A stretch of DNA of 64,000 bases from an uncultured Paraburkholderia sp. (GCA_940746715.1 CALNWN010000002.1:434001-498000), one strand, 5' to 3'; shown: positions 19,182 to 29,418, counted from the stretch's first letter. Made by a program: numbers and translations. Notes: generated by a model from the sequence alone, not told the origin.

Positions 19182-19337
19182 ATGCTGGAGACACGCTTTC
19201 GCAACGCAACACGGGGACGTCCCCTCGTTTTAGCCGCAATCGCAGCGGCGGTCCTGGCGGCAATCGCGGCAACCGGGCCGGGTTGGGCGCAGGCCGCGGT
19301 GCCGACGGCCTATGTGACGAGCGAAAAGGCCGAACAT
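19182..19337 (+). pseudogene. 5' stub of a YVTN/YncE-like beta-propeller gene, cut by the prophage
   Basis: ATG 19182 (GGAG upstream) encodes a signal peptide (RPLVLAAIAAAVLAAIAA) and the first strand of a beta-propeller of the YVTN type (VPTAYVTSEKA). At 19337 the sequence switches to phage coding sequence. Such proteins are exported seven-bladed propellers of a few hundred residues, so only about 50 residues remain. The downstream part of the gene does not reappear at the right end of the prophage. Confidence 0.65.
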
Positions 19338-19340
19338 TGC

Positions 19341-19620
19341 GGCGCAAGTCACCGCGTATCAACAATCTCCCCTGCTCTACAACCTTCAGTCCGTCATGGG
19401 GCGCATGTCGATCAACCTCGGCAACGTCACGGGCGCTGCACAGCAGATCACGACTGCTGGCGGCAACCTGATGTCGATCGCGGCGAAGGTCTACGGCAAA
19501 GCTGAAGCATGGACGGGAATCGCAAAGGCTAACGGCCTGAACGATCCGACTGTGCAGGGCGTTCAAACACTCAATATCCCGGTCACTCCGGATAACAGCG
19601 GCGGCGTCCTGACTTCATGA
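19341..19620 (+). pseudogene. C-terminal remnant of a phage LysM-type tail/baseplate protein
   Basis: The frame entering from the junction reads AYQQSPLLYNLQSVMGRMS and ends in a LysM-like unit (LMSIAAKVYGKAEAWTGIAK, then ANGLNDPTVQGVQTLNIP). In contractile-tail phages a protein with this ending sits just before the hub gene. The 5' part is missing at the prophage edge. The stop overlaps the next start (ATGA), as in the intact phage. Confidence 0.6.
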
Positions 19621-20761
19621 CGACACTCAACATCGTTCCCGCGGTGCCATCCGCACGGCAACCGCGAGGCATGGTGTTGCTTGGCGACCCGAATCAACCC
19701 GGTACTCGCGTACCTTGGGTCGATTGGGACGTCGAGCAGAATACATGGCATTCGGCCAGCACGTTCCGCATGCGCCTGCCGATCTCCGCGCTGACGCGCC
19801 GGTCGACCTGAATTACATCCTCGACACGAACCCGATTCAGGCGCAGATATTCGCCGGCTTTCCGGGGAATCCGGACAGTTACGGCACTGCCGACCTTCAG
19901 CAGCTCATCACAGGTAACGTCGATCAAATCCAGTTCGATCCGGTGCGGCGCCTCGTCGAACTGAGCGGGCGTGATTATACGTCGCTTCTGATCGACGCGA
20001 AGACGTTCGACCGCTGGACCAACCAGACGGCTAGCCAAATCGCAACCACTCTCGCGAAGCGGCACGGACTGACGCCGCAAGTCACGGCGACGACTGGCGC
20101 GGTCGGCAAAATCTATGAGATCGACAAGATCCACGACCGGCACGGATCGACCGAATGGGAGTTGCTCACGTGGTTGGCCGGCGTCTACGACTACGTGACG
20201 TACGTCCAAGGCATGACACTCTACTTTGAGCCGAAGCCTGACCCGACGACGGCGACGCCGTATGCACTGCAGTGGAAAAACCCGGACGCACTGACCGCAA
20301 CGACGTTTCAGGGCAACGTGCTGGATATGTCTTTCTCCCGAACGCTGACTGTCGGCAAAGGCGTGATCGTTCAGGTGCACAGCTTCAATCACAAGCAGAA
20401 AGCCGGATTCTCCGTCACCTACCCGACCGGGAAGACGAAGGGCATCAATCCAGGCACCGCGAAAGCTCCCTCTCAGGTCTACAGCTACATCATTGCCAAT
20501 CTGACGCAGGAAGACGCGCAGCAACGGGCGATGAAAATTTACAACGACATCATTCGTCACGAGTTAAAGATGACCGCCGAGTTACCTGGCGACAACATCC
20601 TTCAGCCGAACGTCATGGTGAGCGTTTCCGGGACTCAAACGCCATTCGACACGATGTATTACGTCGAATCGGTCAACCGCCGCATGAGCGTCGACACGGG
20701 CTACACGATGTCAGTGCGCGGCAAAAATCACTCGCTTGATACCTCTGTCATCCCTTCATGA
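19617..20761 (+). pseudogene. Phage baseplate hub protein (GpD/gp27-like), frameshifted
   Basis: ATG 19617 starts MTTLNIVPAVPSARQPRG and runs to FRMRLPISAL near 19795, where the frame is lost; the adjacent frame continues as DAPVDLNYILDTNPIQAQIF up to the stop at 20761. The body (QFDPVRRLVELSGRDYTSLL, then MSFSRTLTVGKGVIVQVHS) resembles late-control GpD proteins, which form the hub on which the spike sits. It overlaps the spike gene by 4 bp (ATGA). One lesion. Confidence 0.75.
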
Positions 20762-21378
20762 TCGACAACCTCCTTAATGCGATGCGTGCCCACGCCCAGA
20801 TGAGCTTGGGCGAGAAGACCGCGCATCGGGTCGGGCAGGTGACGGCGTACGACCCAAACAAGTACGCAGTCAAGGTCAAGATGTGGCCTGACACGCAGGA
20901 ATCGCTGGGATGGATTCCGCTGGCGTCGACGTACATCGGAAACGGCTGGGGACTGGTCGCGGCTCCGTCGATCGGCGATCAGGTCATCATCGCATTCGAC
21001 CGAGAAGATCAGGATGCAGGCGTCGTGGTTGGTCGGTTCTTCACTGATGTCGAGCAACCACCTGCCGCACCTTCCGGAGAGTTCTGGCTTGTGCACAAGT
21101 CTGGCTCGCTGCTGAAGTTCCACAATGACGGTTCAGTAGAACTGAAGGCGAGCGCCGGTATCACCTACACAGCAACACAGCATCATTTCGTCGGGCCGGT
21201 CCAGATGGATAACACGTTGGCCGTCACGCAGACGATCAGTGGGACTGGCGGCATGACGGTGAGCGGCGACAACGGCAGCGGCAACGCTTCGACCGTGACT
21301 GGCAATGTCAACTTCACCGGCACCGTGAAGGCGAACGGCAAGCATATCGACGATACGCACTTCCACAGCGATCCGTAG
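20758..21378 (+). CDS. Phage baseplate spike protein (GpV-like)
   Basis: An intact 206-residue protein. The N-terminal OB-like domain (HRVGQVTAYDPNKYAVKVKM) and the block VVGRFFTDVEQPPAAPSGEF are typical of phage baseplate assembly protein V. The C-terminal third is a repetitive Gly/Thr/Asn-rich beta-helix (TQTISGTGGMTVSGDNGSGN), and it ends with a DDTHFHSDP His/Asp motif that in such spikes caps the tip and may bind metal. It punctures the outer membrane during infection. Confidence 0.8.
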   Translation: MIDNLLNAMRAHAQMSLGEKTAHRVGQVTAYDPNKYAVKVKMWPDTQESLGWIPLASTYIGNGWGLVAAPSIGDQVIIAFDREDQDAGVVVGRFFTDVEQPPAAPSGEFWLVHKSGSLLKFHNDGSVELKASAGITYTATQHHFVGPVQMDNTLAVTQTISGTGGMTVSGDNGSGNASTVTGNVNFTGTVKANGKHIDDTHFHSDP

Positions 21379-21404
21379 GGCGGCAACACTGGCACGGTGG
21401 TCTC

Positions 21405-21806
21405 ATGACGACGCAATCTCTCGCAGATATTCAGCATCTCTGGGGCGGGGACGCGCTAACAGGTCCGACCGGCGATCTCGGCATTGCAACAGATGCCACA
21501 CGAAGCCAGCAGCATGTCATCCGTCGCCTGCTGACCAACCCGCTCGACACGAACGGCCCTCCGGACTATCCGCTGCATCCCGATTACGGCGCAGGCCTAG
21601 CGCGATACGTCGGCCAGAACGTCAACCTCGCGAAGATGCGCACTCTGATCCGCGGGCAAATGCTGCTCGAAGACTCAGTCGCGAAGAATCCGCAACCGCA
21701 AGTGATGGTGACGCTTGTCGATCCGACAACACTGTCGGTCTACATCCGGTACACCGTGGCCGGATCAGGGGCGCCAGCCGTTTTAGTGTTTAACGTCAAC
21801 GCCTGA
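21405..21806 (+). CDS. Phage baseplate wedge protein (GpW/Gp25-like)
   Basis: An intact 133-residue protein. The motif QHVIRRLLTNPLDTNGPPDY followed by PLHPDYGAGLARYVGQNVN matches the Gp25/GpW family, in which the conserved loop around the PxYG residues binds the sheath initiator in the baseplate. A terminator-like hairpin follows its stop. Confidence 0.8.
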   Translation: MTTQSLADIQHLWGGDALTGPTGDLGIATDATRSQQHVIRRLLTNPLDTNGPPDYPLHPDYGAGLARYVGQNVNLAKMRTLIRGQMLLEDSVAKNPQPQVMVTLVDPTTLSVYIRYTVAGSGAPAVLVFNVNA

Positions 21807-21825
21807 TTCTTCATCACTCAATCTC

Positions 21826-21847
21826 AGCCGCCTTCGGGCGGCTTTTT
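21826..21847 (+). terminator. Intrinsic terminator before baseplate J gene
   Basis: AGCCGCC, loop TTCG, GGCGGCT, then TTTT. It ends 16 bp before the ATG of the J gene, inside the tail gene cluster, where a full stop of transcription would be unexpected without antitermination. Confidence 0.75.
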
Positions 21848-21863
21848 GCTTTTCAGGACGCCA

Positions 21864-22990
21864 ATGGCATCGGTAAATCAGTGGAGCCTATCGACCGCGA
21901 TCCAAAATATGGTCGCCAGCGCACAGGCGCGCGCCAAAGTCCTGCTCGACTTCACCGTTGGCTCAGTCAATCTGGCGATCATCGAGGCGGTTGCGCAAGT
22001 TGTGATCTAGCTTGAGGGCTTGATTCTCACGCTGCTGGCCGTCACACGAGCGGCAACTTCGAACGGTGCCGATCTCGACTCATGGATGGCCGACTACGGC
22101 CTGACGCGGCTCGCATCCACCTCTTCGACGGGGCAAGTCACCTTTTCCCGCTTCACGCCGACTTATCAGGCAGTCGTGCCGGTTGGTATGGTTATCCAAA
22201 CAGCGGATGGCACGCAGCAATTCACAGTCATTGCCGATACGACGCAGACGGCCTATAATGTTACTCTCGGTGGACGTGTAATCGCGGCAGGAATCTCGAG
22301 CGCAGTCGCCGCGGTGCAGGCAGTCAATAGTGGCACGCAAACAAACGTGCTGGCGAACACCATTACGGTGCTCACGCAGGCTGTCCAATCGTCGACACGG
22401 TCACAAACGCAAACCCGTTCACGAATGCCGTCGACACCGAGACCGACACGGCATTCCGTGCGCGGTTCGTCATGTACATCAACTCGCTGTCGAAGGCGAC
22501 TAAAAGCGCAGTTGGCAATGCGATCCTGGCGGTACAGCAAGGGCTGTCCTATGTGCTGGTCGAAAACCAGACATACGGCGGCGCAACGCAGATGGGCTAC
22601 TTCTACGCCGTTGTCACTATGAACGGCGGAGTCCCCGGCTCGACGCTGCTCAACTCGATCACGAATGCCGTCGATGCGGTGCGGCCCATCACGTCGACCT
22701 TCGGCGTGTTCGCTGCCGTCACCGTCAACGCGAATATCGCGATGACGATCACGACATCGTCGGGGTATGTGCATGCGACGGTCGTTTCGCAGGTGCAGGC
22801 AGCGCTACAGGCCTACATCGCTACTTTGAGTATCGGTCAGACGCTCGCATACACCCGCCTTGCACAGGTCGCTTATGACGCATCGCCCGGTGTGACTGGC
22901 GTAAGCGCGATCACGCTGAATGGCGGCACGTCCGACCTGACCGCCACGCAGCAGCAACTGATCGTCAGCGGCACGCTGAGCATCACGTAA
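21864..22990 (+). pseudogene. Phage baseplate J-like protein, amber codon and frameshift
   Basis: ATG 21864 begins MASVNQWSLSTAIQNMV. Codon 49 is TAG (22008-22010) in the block VVI-stop-LEGLIL, where homologues have Trp. The frame continues through DLDSWMADYGLTRLASTSS to about 22385, shifts, and resumes as TNAVDTETDTAFRARFVMYI to a TAA at 22988. These are hallmark segments of baseplate J, which forms wedges around the hub. Two lesions of different type. Confidence 0.8.
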
Positions 22991-23000
22991 GGAGGGCGTC

Positions 23001-23715
23001 TTGTTGATTGGAGATAGCAACGACGTCTTCGGGCGCCTGAAAGCAGCCCTACCACAGCGTTGGTTCGGCTCGACATCGGATTCGATGCCAGTTGTCGATT
23101 CGATCCTGTCTGGCGTCGGAACTGGCCTGACGTTCATCTACTCGCTGTATGCTTACGAAGAATCAGTGCAGGCTTCTCTCGATGTCGGACGGATTTCTGG
23201 ATCTGTTCGCCAGCGACTTCTTCGGGTCGTTGATTCAGCGCAAGTCCAACCAGTCTGACGCCTCATTCAGGAGCGTGATTCAGGCGAACCTCTTTGCCGA
23301 GAAGGCGACGCGAAAAGGCGTCGTCAACGTCCTGACAACCATAACGGGTCGAGCGCCGGTTGTGTTCGAGCCGAACCGTGTCGGAGATGTCGCGATCATG
23401 GGCGTTCCGACCGCTGGCGGCCAGAACTACATGGGCATCCAGACTAGCATGTACGTCGGGCCCGCGCGCATGGCATCCACTGCGACGCCCTACCAGGCTT
23501 TCGTCATCGCTTACCGGCCGCAGGCGACGGGCGGATCGGCTGGCGGCGCATTCACCGACGCGCCGACTCAAGCCGCGCTAAATACGCCGCTCGCCAAGTC
23601 GTACACCAACTCCCTCTCGCTGCTCACGTCAAGCGCAACCGACGCGGACATCTACGCAGCGGTCGACGCCGCGCGCCCGGTCGGAACCATTCTCTGGGTA
23701 GCGCTCAGCAACTAA
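23001..23715 (+). pseudogene. Phage tail protein I-like (baseplate/fibre attachment), frameshifted
   Basis: A strong GGAGG (22991-22995) precedes TTG 23001. The first frame reads LKAALPQRWFGSTSDSMP and FIYSLYAYEESVQA, breaks near 23175, and continues in the next frame as MSDGFLDLFASDFFGSLIQR and ATRKGVVNVLTTITGRAP. The pattern of a long N-terminal helix followed by DGFLDLFA(S)DFFG is seen in tail proteins that follow baseplate J in myoviruses. It ends 21 bp before the terminator at 23739. Confidence 0.6.
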
Positions 23716-23738
23716 GCGCCCCGTCACCGAACACATAC

Positions 23739-23763
23739 AGCCCGCCTCGCGCGGGCTTTTTTA
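23739..23763 (+). terminator. Intrinsic terminator before the tail fibre gene
   Basis: AGCCCGC, loop CTCGC, GCGGGCT, then TTTTTTA. It ends 13 bp before the tail fibre start codon; GAGAG between them can act as ribosome binding site. Confidence 0.85.
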
Positions 23764-23775
23764 TTGAGAGATCGC

Positions 23776-25423
23776 ATGGATCGCGTCATTACTTACGTCG
23801 GACAAAGCGTCTACGAGTGGCTCTTTTCTAAGCAGGCGCAAAGCTCGATGGTCGGGCTCGCGAAGTTGTCGGCCGCCCTGTTCGGTTCAAATACGGTCGT
23901 CAACGGTCTTTCCTGTGTGCCTACCGGCCCCGCTTCGCTGCAGGTGGTCATCAATCCCGGCGAAATCTACTTATTCGCCAACCTCGAAAACAGTGTCTGC
24001 GGCACGCTGCCTACCGATTCGCACAGCATCATGAAGCAAGGCGTCCTGCTGGATGCCTTCACGACTGCTGCCGGCGCGCTTCCGGCTCCCGGCCGGCTGG
24101 GCAGTCGGTTAACTACTTGATCGAAGCCCAGTACTCCGATTCTGACGTTTCGGTAGATCCGACCACGGGCAATACGCCTGTCGTTCTCCAGTTCTACAAC
24201 TCGTCGAATCCCGGCTCGCCGTGGAGCGGCCCCGGTGGCCTAGGCGGCACAAGCAACACGTTCCGCAAGGGCGTTGTGTCGCGCAGATCAAGGCTGGCGC
24301 CGCGGCCACCACTGGAAGCCAGACGACGCCGTCGCCCGACGCCGGATGGACTGGCCTTTGGGTCGTCACTGTCGCCAACGGCCAAACCCAAATCAATGCC
24401 GGCAACACCGGCGCACCAATCCTGCCGTCTTCGATTCTCGGCTCGATCCAGAACGGCAACCTGTCCTACGCAGTCGCAACCGGCACTGCCAACGCGCACA
24501 CGATCGCCCTGACGCCTGCTCTCACGTCGCGCGTCGACGGTATGATGCTCCGCTACAAGGCGCCGGCTGCGAATACGGGCGCAGTGACACTCGCGGATGG
24601 CGTCGGTACGGCCAACGTGGTCGGCGCGAACCATTCTCAAGGCGGGGAATACATCGCAAACGGCGATGCGCTGGTCGTGTGGAACAGCTCGATCAGCGGT
24701 GGTGTCTACATCCTCCTCGAATGCACTGGCGGCGCCCTCCAAGTCTCCCCCGCCACTCAGAGCCAGCATGCTCCTCAGTTTCAACAGGTCAATCCTGGGC
24801 GGCTGCTCAATATCCAGACGTTCGCGGCAAATGGCACGTACACGCCTACGACTGGCATGTCGAAGGGATTGGTTCAGGTGGTCGGTGGCGGTGGCGGTGG
24901 CGGCTCTGGTGGTGCGCCTGCTGCTAGTTCCGGTCAAGTCAGTGGCTCCGCCGGGTCATCATCGGGGACCTATGCGATGGTGCAACTCACGTCCGCTCAA
25001 ATTGGCGCAAGTCAGGCAATTACGATTGGCGGTGCGGGCACCGCTGGTGCCTCTGGGTCAAGCACGGGCGGCACCGGCGAAACATCGTCTTTCGGTGCCA
25101 TCATTTCGTGTCCCGGCGGCACTGGCTCATCATCATATGGCACGACAAGTGCAACGGCTACAGTCTCGTCGGTTCCAACGCTGAACGCCAGCCCAACGGT
25201 CACGCTTGGCGTTGTTCTCGCGCAGAACAAGGGGAACCAAGGTGGATTCTCTGTCGGGTTCCCTGGTGGCGGCGTCATTGGCGCAAATGGCGGCCCGTCG
25301 CCACTTGAGTGCGGGTATGGCGGTGCTGGGTCTGGGTCGAATGGCCAAGGCGTCTCAAATGCTAGCGCCGTGGCTGGTGTCGCAGGCATAGCCGGCAAGA
25401 TCATCGTCTATGAATACGCATAA
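23776..25423 (+). pseudogene. Phage tail fibre with glycine-rich tip, two frameshifts
   Basis: ATG 23776 begins MDRVITYVGQSVYEWLFSK. Frame shifts near 24090 and near 24285 divide the gene into three pieces; the third (QIKAGAAATTGSQTTPSPDA onward) is open to 25423. The last 200 residues are a glycine-rich adhesin tip (VQVVGGGGGGGSGGAPAASS, then repeated GxGG and GG patches), as in fibre tips whose polyglycine-type loops contact the receptor. Intact length would be about 548 residues. Host-range determinant in the living phage. Confidence 0.75.
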
Positions 25424-25432
25424 GGTGTTGAA

Positions 25433-25636
25433 ATGAAAGTGCCCAATAAAAATCATTTGCGCCTGCTCAAGGTTCAAACTTTCATGTCTTCCGGTACCTA
25501 CACGCGGATGGCAAGTACTGCAACAGTGACCGTCGAAATAGTAGGCAACGGTGCCGGCTCGTTTGGAGTAAACTTGACTTGTTTTGGCAGTGCAGGCGGA
25601 TCGTTTGGAGAATTAAAGAATGTACGCAATCGTTGA
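25433..25636 (+). CDS. Short fibre-tip-like fragment (partial duplication of the fibre end)
   Basis: A 67-residue frame. LRLLKVQTFMSSGTYTRMAS resembles the start of the fibre tip in the preceding gene (LLNIQTFAANGTYTPTTGMS), then VEIVGNGAG replaces the glycine block. It ends abruptly and overlaps the chaperone start. It may be a duplicated tip domain used for receptor switching that has been truncated, or a decayed second fibre gene. Confidence 0.4.
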   Translation: MKVPNKNHLRLLKVQTFMSSGTYTRMASTATVTVEIVGNGAGSFGVNLTCFGSAGGSFGELKNVRNR

Positions 25637-25809
25637 GAATGGGGATCGTCGTCAATGTCGTTTTGTGGGACGGCAATGCAGAGGAGTGGCAGCCTCCAGA
25701 AGGCGCAACGGCGGTAAAAGTCACCGATGAAACCGGTCCTGCGTACATCGGATTCCCATATACTGGCGGGAAGTTTGAGGAACCTCCGCCGCCCCAAGTT
25801 GCCGTGTGA
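25620..25809 (+). pseudogene. Small tail-fibre assembly chaperone, one-base insertion
   Basis: GGAG precedes ATG 25620. Reading MYAIVENG then skipping one G of the GGGG run at 25641-25645 gives IVVNVVLWDGNAEEWQPPEG and the C-terminus GKFEEPPPPQVAV. Short proteins of this type (MYAIVENGxVxNV) follow fibre genes in Burkholderia phages and act as fibre assembly factors. As written, the frame is broken after 8 codons. Confidence 0.55.
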
Positions 25810-25818
25810 AGGGATCGT

Positions 25819-26911
25819 CTACGCTTTGGGTGGTAGCGAGACCACCTTGGCCGGCCACTTCGATAAAGTCTTACCGATCGCGATAAATGGCTTTTCGATC
25901 ACGAAGTGAGCTGCATAACAGACCGCAAATAAGACCGCCATTGCGATAGTCATTCGCGCAAATTCTGACGGCATGACGGGTTGCAATTTGCCAGCAATGT
26001 AGAAGACGAACCATGCGTGGAAGAGATAGACAGCGTACGAAACGCTGGCTAGGCTAATCACCAGATGACTATTCGCCAGGCGGTGCCTTGCGATCCATGC
26101 CGTAAAGAACAGCCCAAGTCCAACTACGTTTGCCGATCCACCGCTTGTTGACATGACCAACGTCGTTAGCAAAACCAGGAAGGTCAAACCAACGCGGCCA
26201 CGCTCATAGAAATAAAGCGCAGCTCCGATCATGAAATATGGAAAATAGCTATTTAGGGTGTTCGGTGTATTCGGGAACAGTGGCAAAGAGATACAGGCGA
26301 TTACCGTAAGCGGTAGCAAATAAGGTTTGAGTTTTTTCGTGATTGCGAAAGCATTGAACAGACTTATCACGAACACGAACGCATAAAACAGGATCTCTAT
26401 CCGAAGCGTCCAGTCGACGCCGTTCAGTACATTTCCCGTACCTGTGAAGTCGCCCAATAGCGACAGGCGCGGCCGTAGTGACGACCAAGGAGGAATCCAC
26501 CTATCAACGATTGCGAATTGCAGCATGACGGCGACGATGTACAGCGGGTAGCCTGAATACACGCCTGATGGCGAATGTAATAGTAGACTCTCGTTCCGAC
26601 ACGCTAAAGATGATGTACCCGGAAACGAGAAAGAAAACAATGACGCCAGTAGCGCTACCTAAAAAGTTGGGAACAATCGCGTTAAAAAGCTTTTTCAGCC
26701 CCACGACAAACGCGCTTGAGTCATCGGAAATATTCATGCGCAGATATTGCTGAAAGATATGCGTTCCAACGACGTTAAGGAACGCATATGCCCTAAGGTA
26801 TTCAAGGAATACCAGCTTGCTCGTGGAACCGACGTTCGACAACTTGGCGGCGCATTCCTTTGGGTTGGCTGTAGGCCCTATCGCGTTATCGACGGCGGTT
26901 GCATTGCCCAT
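25819..26911 (-). pseudogene. Acyltransferase 3 (OafA/YrhL-like) lysogenic-conversion gene, frameshifted
   Basis: From ATG 26911 the N-terminus FLEYLRAYAFLNVVGTHIFQ carries the acyltransferase-3 R-x-x-A-x-x-x-V-x-x-H type motif, followed by many membrane helices (GVIVFFLVSGYIIFS, and later VSYAVYLFHAWFVFYIAGKL). The frame is lost near 26547 (about 2 bases missing between FAIRRVFRL and YPLYIVAVML). Such enzymes O-acetylate LPS or other surface sugars, and phage copies change serotype and block superinfection. GC content is clearly the lowest in the window and the orientation is opposite to the tail genes, both marks of a moron gene. Confidence 0.75.
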
Positions 26912-27015
26912 CCTTCTGCCCCTCAGAATTTGGTAATTTGTGGACAGGAAGTGTAACAAATTACCTGCAACCTTACTTTCAACTCGCCCGGCCCATCGTT
27001 TCGCAGGGAACGGGC

Positions 27016-27779
27016 TCAAAAACGATACGTCGCCATCAGAACATGCGCGCCCGTCGCGAGCCCCGGATAGGGATTCCATGACTGCTTGATGCTGTAGTAG
27101 CGATATGACAACGACATCGGGCCGCGCTCTACGCGCGCGCCGACGACGTAGCCCACCTGAGCATGAGTCTTGTGCGACAGGTCGCACCATTGCCCGCTCA
27201 GGTCATAGAGCGATTCGTGCCATGTCTGCCAGTACACCCAAGCGCCGGCTTCCGCCGCGACACGCCAGCCGCGGTATGTGTAGCCGACGTCGAGAGTGAG
27301 CGGGACACCTTGTACATGGCCCTGTCCGTCGAACGGCGAGAAACGCTCGCCCTTGTAGTCGACGATTTTGTGCTTGACCGGATCGTATTCGTCGGGGACG
27401 CCATCGACCGATGCTGAGAACTTGCCGATATAGACGTAGTCCGCGTGATAGCGGACGTCCCAGTTACCGCTGGCATAGAGCTGGCCGGTGAAGCCAGCCA
27501 TGAGTGCAGGCGAATTCTTGTTTTCGTGATTGCTGCGGGCGCCTTCCTGAATCCAGGTGCCGTCGCCCATGTCTTTGATATGGGTAGCGCCGATGCCAGC
27601 TTCGAACTGGAACCACGATTGTTCGGCGTGCGCGCTTGCCGCAGCGCATCCTAGCGACATGGCCACAGCCGCCGCACGCCACCGCGACCCAACGCGGCGG
27701 TTCGTGCGTGCAGCCGTAACCTGTTGGCGCGGAACTCGGCGACCGCGCGAAGCCTGAACCACTCGTTGTGTCGTTGCAT
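27016..27779 (-). pseudogene. Phage-borne outer membrane beta-barrel protein, N-terminal frameshift
   Basis: The best start is ATG 27779 with GGAG 8 bases upstream (MQRHNEWFRLRAVAEFR). That frame shifts near 27690 into one encoding the end of a signal peptide (AAAVAMSLGCAAASAHA) and a barrel of alternating amphipathic strands (WDVRYHADYVYIGKFSAS, WRVAAEAGAWVYWQTWHES) ending in the aromatic C-terminus ATYRF. A GTG at 27762 lies in the second frame and could rescue expression, but without a good ribosome site. It is opposite to the tail genes, next to the acyltransferase, so a likely conversion gene. Function unknown. Confidence 0.6.
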
Positions 27780-27846
27780 GATTGTTCTCCGAAAAATTGA
27801 GGATTGGCCTACAGCGGCCACTCTCTTCTCGGAGTCAATGCAGATA

Positions 27847-28131
27847 CTACTGCCCACTTCCTCCATCGGGCTCCGACTTCACGCGCGCTCCGAACGTCTC
27901 CATCATTTGGAGCACGCGTTCGAACTCTTCTTGAGTCAGCGCCATCCTGGCCGCACCGAGGAATGCCATGTGCGGACTCATTTTCCGCGGCTCCTGTCCT
28001 CCGGTGTACTTGCGCCATTGATGATCGCCGCCCAACCAGAACAGCTCGGCCATCTCCTTGCCAGTCGCATTGCGGCGACGCTTTAGCTCCGCCAGGTCTT
28101 CTGTCGATAGTTCGCTGAATTGGATTGGCAT
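27847..28131 (-). CDS. Small phage regulator-like protein (possible XRE-type helix-turn-helix)
   Basis: An intact 94-residue protein. LSTEDLAELKRRRNATGKEM followed by AELFWLGGDHQWRKYTGG looks like the helical DNA-binding core of a short phage regulator, and the second half is helical (TQEEFERVLQMMETFG). No specific family can be named. It faces away from the P63C gene across a region with three palindromes, the arrangement expected of a repressor and its operators. Confidence 0.5.
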   Translation of the reverse strand: MPIQFSELSTEDLAELKRRRNATGKEMAELFWLGGDHQWRKYTGGQEPRKMSPHMAFLGAARMALTQEEFERVLQMMETFGARVKSEPDGGSGQ

Positions 28132-28236
28132 GTCTTCTGGGCGCGCGGTCGAGGCGCGTGTTGTCGCTGATCTTCATGGATACGTCCTTTCGGGTTGGTG
28201 GCCTGCGCGATTGCGCTAGCTCTGGGACGGATATTA

Positions 28237-28296
28237 GACCCAATGGGTCGGTCTGGTCAACCATTAAACAAATTAAATTTGTTAGATACATCTAAC
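28237..28296. promoter_or_regulatory. Cluster of three palindromic operator candidates
   Basis: Three perfect palindromes lie in 60 bp: GACCCA-A-TGGGTC (28237-28249), CAAATT-A-AATTTG (28269-28281) and GTTAGAT-AC-ATCTAAC (28281-28296); the last two share one base. They sit between the divergent small regulator gene (start 28131) and the P63C gene (start 28350) and overlap the expected -35 region of the latter. Confidence 0.6.
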
Positions 28297-28315
28297 TTAA
28301 AACTCGAAAGCAAGA

Positions 28316-28321
28316 TATACT
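28316..28321 (+). promoter_or_regulatory. Probable -10 element of the P63C gene promoter
   Basis: TATACT is a near-consensus sigma-70 -10, 29 bp before the GTG start at 28350. The matching -35 position (28293-28298) is poor and overlaps the GTTAGAT/ATCTAAC palindrome, which suggests a repressible or activator-dependent promoter. Confidence 0.5.
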
Positions 28322-28349
28322 GACTGCTCCTCACCCTAGGGAGTCTGTC

Positions 28350-29374
28350 GTGGCTACAACGAATGGAAAAGCAAAAGGCGGCAAAGCCGCTGCTGCAAAG
28401 CTGACGCCGGAAGAGCGCAAGGCGCGCGCAAAAAAGCGGTGGAGGCGCGCAAAGAGTTGGCGTTGCTTCAGCGAGTTACCCATGGCTCCAGCGAACATCC
28501 GCTGCGCATAGGGGATATTGAAATCCCCTGTTATGTGCTCGAAGACGGCACGCGCGTCTTGTCGCAGCGCGGACTTCAAACCGGTATCGGCATGTCGGTT
28601 AGCGGAGGCTCGAAGTCTGGCGAGCAGCGGCTGGTCAGTTTTCTGGCATCTTTGGCAGAAAAGACCAATGAAAACAAGGATTTGTCTTCGCGCATCGGCG
28701 CGATTGCAACGCGCCTTCGTGCGCCTCTGAAGTTCAGGCTTCAGACTGGCGTGCCGGCCTTCGGGTTTGAGGCAACGATACTCGCAGATATCTGCGACGC
28801 GGTTCTTGCTGCGCGCCAAGAGGGTGTTCTTCAGTCTCAGCAATCGCACATTGCGGAGCAGTGCGAAATCCTCGTTCGCGGTTTCGCTCGTGTTGGCATC
28901 ATTGCGCTGGTTGACGAAGCAACCGGCTATCAGAAAGATCGGGAGCGCGATGCTCTTGCGCAGATCCTCGAGAAGTTCGTCGCCAAGGAGTTGCAGCCAT
29001 ACGTCAAGACGTTCCCGTCCGACTACTACGAAGAACTGTTTCGTCTTCGTGGTCTCAAATATCCGCCCGAGAACCCCAAGTTCCGGCCGCAGTACTTCGG
29101 CCTTTTGACGAATGACATCGTCTATGGCCGGTTGGCACCGGGCCTTCTCGAAGAGCTTAAGGCACTTTCGAAAAGCGATGAGCGCAAGGCACATCTGCAT
29201 CGTCGCCTAACGCAAGACATCGGACACCCGAAGCTGCGCGAGCACCTTGCTTCGGTCGTTACGATCATGAAGCTCTCGGACAAGTATCCCGACTTCATCT
29301 CGAAACTAAACCGAATCCACCAGAGGTTCGGCAAAACGATTCCGCTGGATCTTGAAGAAGAAGACCGCGGTTAG
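28350..29374 (+). pseudogene. P63C-domain phage protein, one-base frameshift near the start
   Basis: GTG 28350 (GGGAG upstream) opens a Lys/Ala-rich head (KGGKAAAAKLTPEERKARAK) that loses one base in AAAAAAGCGG near 28433; the next frame continues as VEARKELALLQRVTHG for about 310 residues to 29374. The body (YVLEDGTRVLSQRGLQTGIG, GFEATILADICDAVLAARQ) matches the phage P63C family with an N-terminal KilA-N/anti-repressor-like segment; the role is unknown. Single lesion. Confidence 0.7.
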
Positions 29375-29393
29375 ACCAACCAATTGCACAACC

Positions 29394-29418
29394 AAGCCCG
29401 CTTAACGCGGGCTTTTTC
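29394..29418 (+). terminator. Intrinsic terminator after the P63C gene
   Basis: AAGCCCGC, loop TTAAC, GCGGGCTT, then TTTCTTTTTC. It ends about 20 bp before the start of the next small gene. Confidence 0.85.

Noticed and set aside
25433..25636. A full second tail fibre gene
   Set aside because: Only one tip-like segment of 67 residues is present, without the stalk or attachment domain.
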